DNA of 64,000 nt from Planococcus donghaensis (GTDB taxonomy: Bacteria; Bacillota; Bacilli; Bacillales_A; Planococcaceae): the NCBI RefSeq assembly GCF_001687665.2, contig NZ_CP016543.2:2480001-2544000 (forward strand). Direction: 5' to 3'. Below are positions 62,411 to 64,000 of the stretch, piece by piece; within the stretch, counting starts at the first letter, position 1, and each line of letters begins with the position of its first letter. The notes beneath the pieces were generated by a model. The model did no database searches, had not been told where the DNA came from, and saw only the letters and a list, made by a program, of their open reading frames with translations. Position numbers and translations under genes: made by a program.

Positions 62411-63574
62411 TTAATGTCTATGAATTTCTCTAAAATAAGAATTTATTTTTTTAATAAATACTTCTTCAGAAAAATTATTCCTAGCAGATTTTTCACCTAA
62501 TTCTCCTATCTTTTTTCTTTTAAGGCTGTCTTTCAAAAGACTATTTAATTCACTAAATAATTCTTCTGAATTATCTTTTTCAATAACGAAACCGTTAATA
62601 TTGTTTTCAATTATTTCTCTAACCCCTCCCACATCTGTTGATATTACAGGGATTTTATGAGCCATTGCTTCAATTACAACCCTTGGCAAGCCTTCAGAAC
62701 GTGATGGCAAGATGAATATATCCATTGCACTATAAATATCGCTTACTTTGTTAGAATAAGGTATGTATTTTATAGATTCTCCATATTTCAAAACTTTCTC
62801 CATAAGATTCTTCCAATAATTTTCGTATCCGGGACTTACATTTCCAACTACTAGTAATTCTGTATCGTTATAGATTTTTTTAATTCTTATAAAAGAATCA
62901 ATTAAAAAGTCAGTTCCCTTCCTCTCATTTATGGATCCTAAATACCCTATAACTAATTTATTTTTTGATAGACCTATATTTTTTTTAGAATTTTCTTTAT
63001 CTGAAATTTGGTACTCACTAAAATCAAATCCTGTATAAATATTTGTAATTTTGCCGTTATATTTTAATAGCTTATCTTTAGGCACATGTCTCAGAACTCC
63101 GTTTGCAATGGTAATTATGTTATCGGAAAACCTTAAAGCTAATTTAGATAAAATAGTATCAGAAATATCGGCTCTAATATACCAAATATTCTTTTTGCGC
63201 ATAATTTTTGTAGCTAAAATTGAGTAAATTAATGCTCTAATATCATTTACGTATATAGTATCAATTTTATTTTTTCTTAAGTAAAGAAATATTTTAAAAT
63301 TGTAAATTAGCAAATGAACTGCTATATTCATTTTCTTAAGTATTGAATATTGAAGAATTTCTCCTCCAAATATATTCGCTTTTTTATTAAGTTTAACAAT
63401 ATCTATCGGTATATTTTTCTTTCTTAATTCTTTGCTTAGTTCTCCTTCTTTCGTTGTCACAACCACACATTCAAATTCATTTTGATTTAAACTTTGAATG
63501 AGTTTAAGCATGCTTTTTTGAGCACCATAAAAAGAATCAGAGCGAGACTCTAAAAATAATATTTTTTTCTTCAT
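62411..63574 (-). CDS. Family 4-type glycosyltransferase
   Basis: A 387-residue GT-B glycosyltransferase: N-terminal half with GAQKSMLKLIQSL, and the C-terminal GT4 signature IGYLGSINERKGTDFLIDSF, DIFILPSRSEGLPRVVIEAM and PVISTDVGGVREII, where the EGLPRVVIEAMA stretch holds the E-x7-E motif. It should transfer a sugar in surface polysaccharide assembly. Codon use is much more AT-rich than in the rest of the window, typical of horizontally exchanged polysaccharide loci. Confidence 0.9.
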   Translation of the reverse strand: MKKKILFLESRSDSFYGAQKSMLKLIQSLNQNEFECVVVTTKEGELSKELRKKNIPIDIVKLNKKANIFGGEILQYSILKKMNIAVHLLIYNFKIFLYLRKNKIDTIYVNDIRALIYSILATKIMRKKNIWYIRADISDTILSKLALRFSDNIITIANGVLRHVPKDKLLKYNGKITNIYTGFDFSEYQISDKENSKKNIGLSKNKLVIGYLGSINERKGTDFLIDSFIRIKKIYNDTELLVVGNVSPGYENYWKNLMEKVLKYGESIKYIPYSNKVSDIYSAMDIFILPSRSEGLPRVVIEAMAHKIPVISTDVGGVREIIENNINGFVIEKDNSEELFSELNSLLKDSLKRKKIGELGEKSARNNFSEEVFIKKINSYFREIHRH

Positions 63575-63865
63575 TTAGCACCTATCCTTGCAAAATATTG
63601 TTTAAGTCATCCATTTAATGTAATAAATTTGCAATTATATTCAAGTTCAACTCTTTGGTTATATCGATATAAAAAAATATTATTTAAATTTCTTTTAAAC
63701 ACTATATATTATTGTTTTTTATTTGTCACATGAGTCTCTTTAGCATACTAATTGTATATTATGTGTTTTTCTTCAAAAATCCCTATAAACTTTTAATAAT
63801 AGATATTAAATATTTAAAAACTCTACAAGATACACAATAGTAATTTAAATAATTATTATAGAATA
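63575..63865. other. Very AT-rich gap
   Basis: No gene seen; consistent with the edge of a polysaccharide locus. The galU-type gene reads out of the window's right end into this gap. Confidence 0.4.
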
Positions 63866-64000
63866 TTATTTAATAGATATTTTTTCTTCTGTTAATTTCT
63901 TTTCAAACAACTCCAATAATTGGTTTCGCAACTCCGGACGCTTTAACGCGTACTCAATTGTCGTTTCTATAAAACCAAACTTTTCTCCTACATCAAATCT
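63866..64000 (-). CDS. galU: UTP-glucose-1-phosphate uridylyltransferase, C-terminal end
   Basis: The last 44 residues of a minus-strand gene that starts beyond the window: RFDVGEKFGFIETTIEYALK then RPELRNQLLELFEKKLTEEK. The pattern FDVGxKxGFxxxTIEYALKRxxLR is the conserved end of GalU/GtaB, which makes UDP-glucose for surface polymers. It supports a polysaccharide locus at this end of the window. Confidence 0.82.
   Translation of the reverse strand, partial: RFDVGEKFGFIETTIEYALKRPELRNQLLELFEKKLTEEKISIK

Overview
The window reads as a chromosomal segment of a moderate-to-low GC Gram-positive bacterium of the order Bacillales. Planococcaceae (Planococcus/Planomicrobium-like) is my best guess; it is an inference from protein content: a SpoIISA/SpoIISB pair, SLH-anchored surface proteins, a class D sortase with an LPXTA-like substrate, a VanZ-family protein, a Bacillus-type malate dehydrogenase and strong AGGAGG-type ribosome binding sites. 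No rRNA, tRNA or Cas genes were recognised. Most genes from 11 to 20 kb and from 25 to 52 kb lie on the minus strand.

Layout. 1-9.7 kb: the C-terminal part of a GGDEF-EAL protein, a CPA1 antiporter, an XRE regulator, an SGNH-fold protein whose nucleophile and acid appear lost, a CeoS-like dehydrogenase that seems to start at ATT, a DegT-type aminotransferase and a FemAB/GNAT-like protein, and a cytoplasmic trypsin-like protease fused to a DRGH nuclease. 9.8-24.8 kb: an aldo/keto reductase, a 1382-residue C39-peptidase/TPR protein, the SpoIISAB toxin-antitoxin pair, a redox-type cluster (nitroreductase, MarR, three antibiotic-biosynthesis-monooxygenase paralogues) with a palindromic operator, a degenerate LA2681-like HEPN protein, and a divergent class D sortase/CHRD surface protein pair. 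25-38.3 kb: a complete ethanolamine-utilisation microcompartment locus on the minus strand. The two-component regulators eutW-eutV are followed by eutH-eutS-eutP-eutA-eutB-eutC-eutL-eutE-eutM-pduL-eutN-BMC-H-mdh. EutH imports ethanolamine, EutBC (kept active by EutA) split it to acetaldehyde and ammonia, EutE makes acetyl-CoA, PduL makes acetyl phosphate, and EutS/L/M/N plus a second BMC-H form the shell. No alcohol dehydrogenase (eutG) is present; a malate dehydrogenase closes the operon. Terminator-like hairpins before eutH and eutA fit antitermination by the ANTAR protein EutV. 38.5-64 kb: a two-catalytic-domain amylopullulanase under a cre site and a LacI-type operator, a TM2 protein, two SLH surface proteins and an SLH fragment, proBA, an LLM monooxygenase/ATP-grasp pair, a decayed IS3-family element inserted in an istB remnant, and an AT-rich region with a glycosyltransferase and the end of galU.

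The most unusual signal is non-coding. Five intergenic loci (6.2, 9.8, 20.4, 44.3 and 61.9 kb) carry tandem arrays of a short constant motif repeated every 20-22 bp, about two helical turns, with variable bases between. The motif differs from locus to locus but the period is kept. The two largest arrays are interrupted by repeated linkers that carry a strong hairpin. I know no named element that matches.
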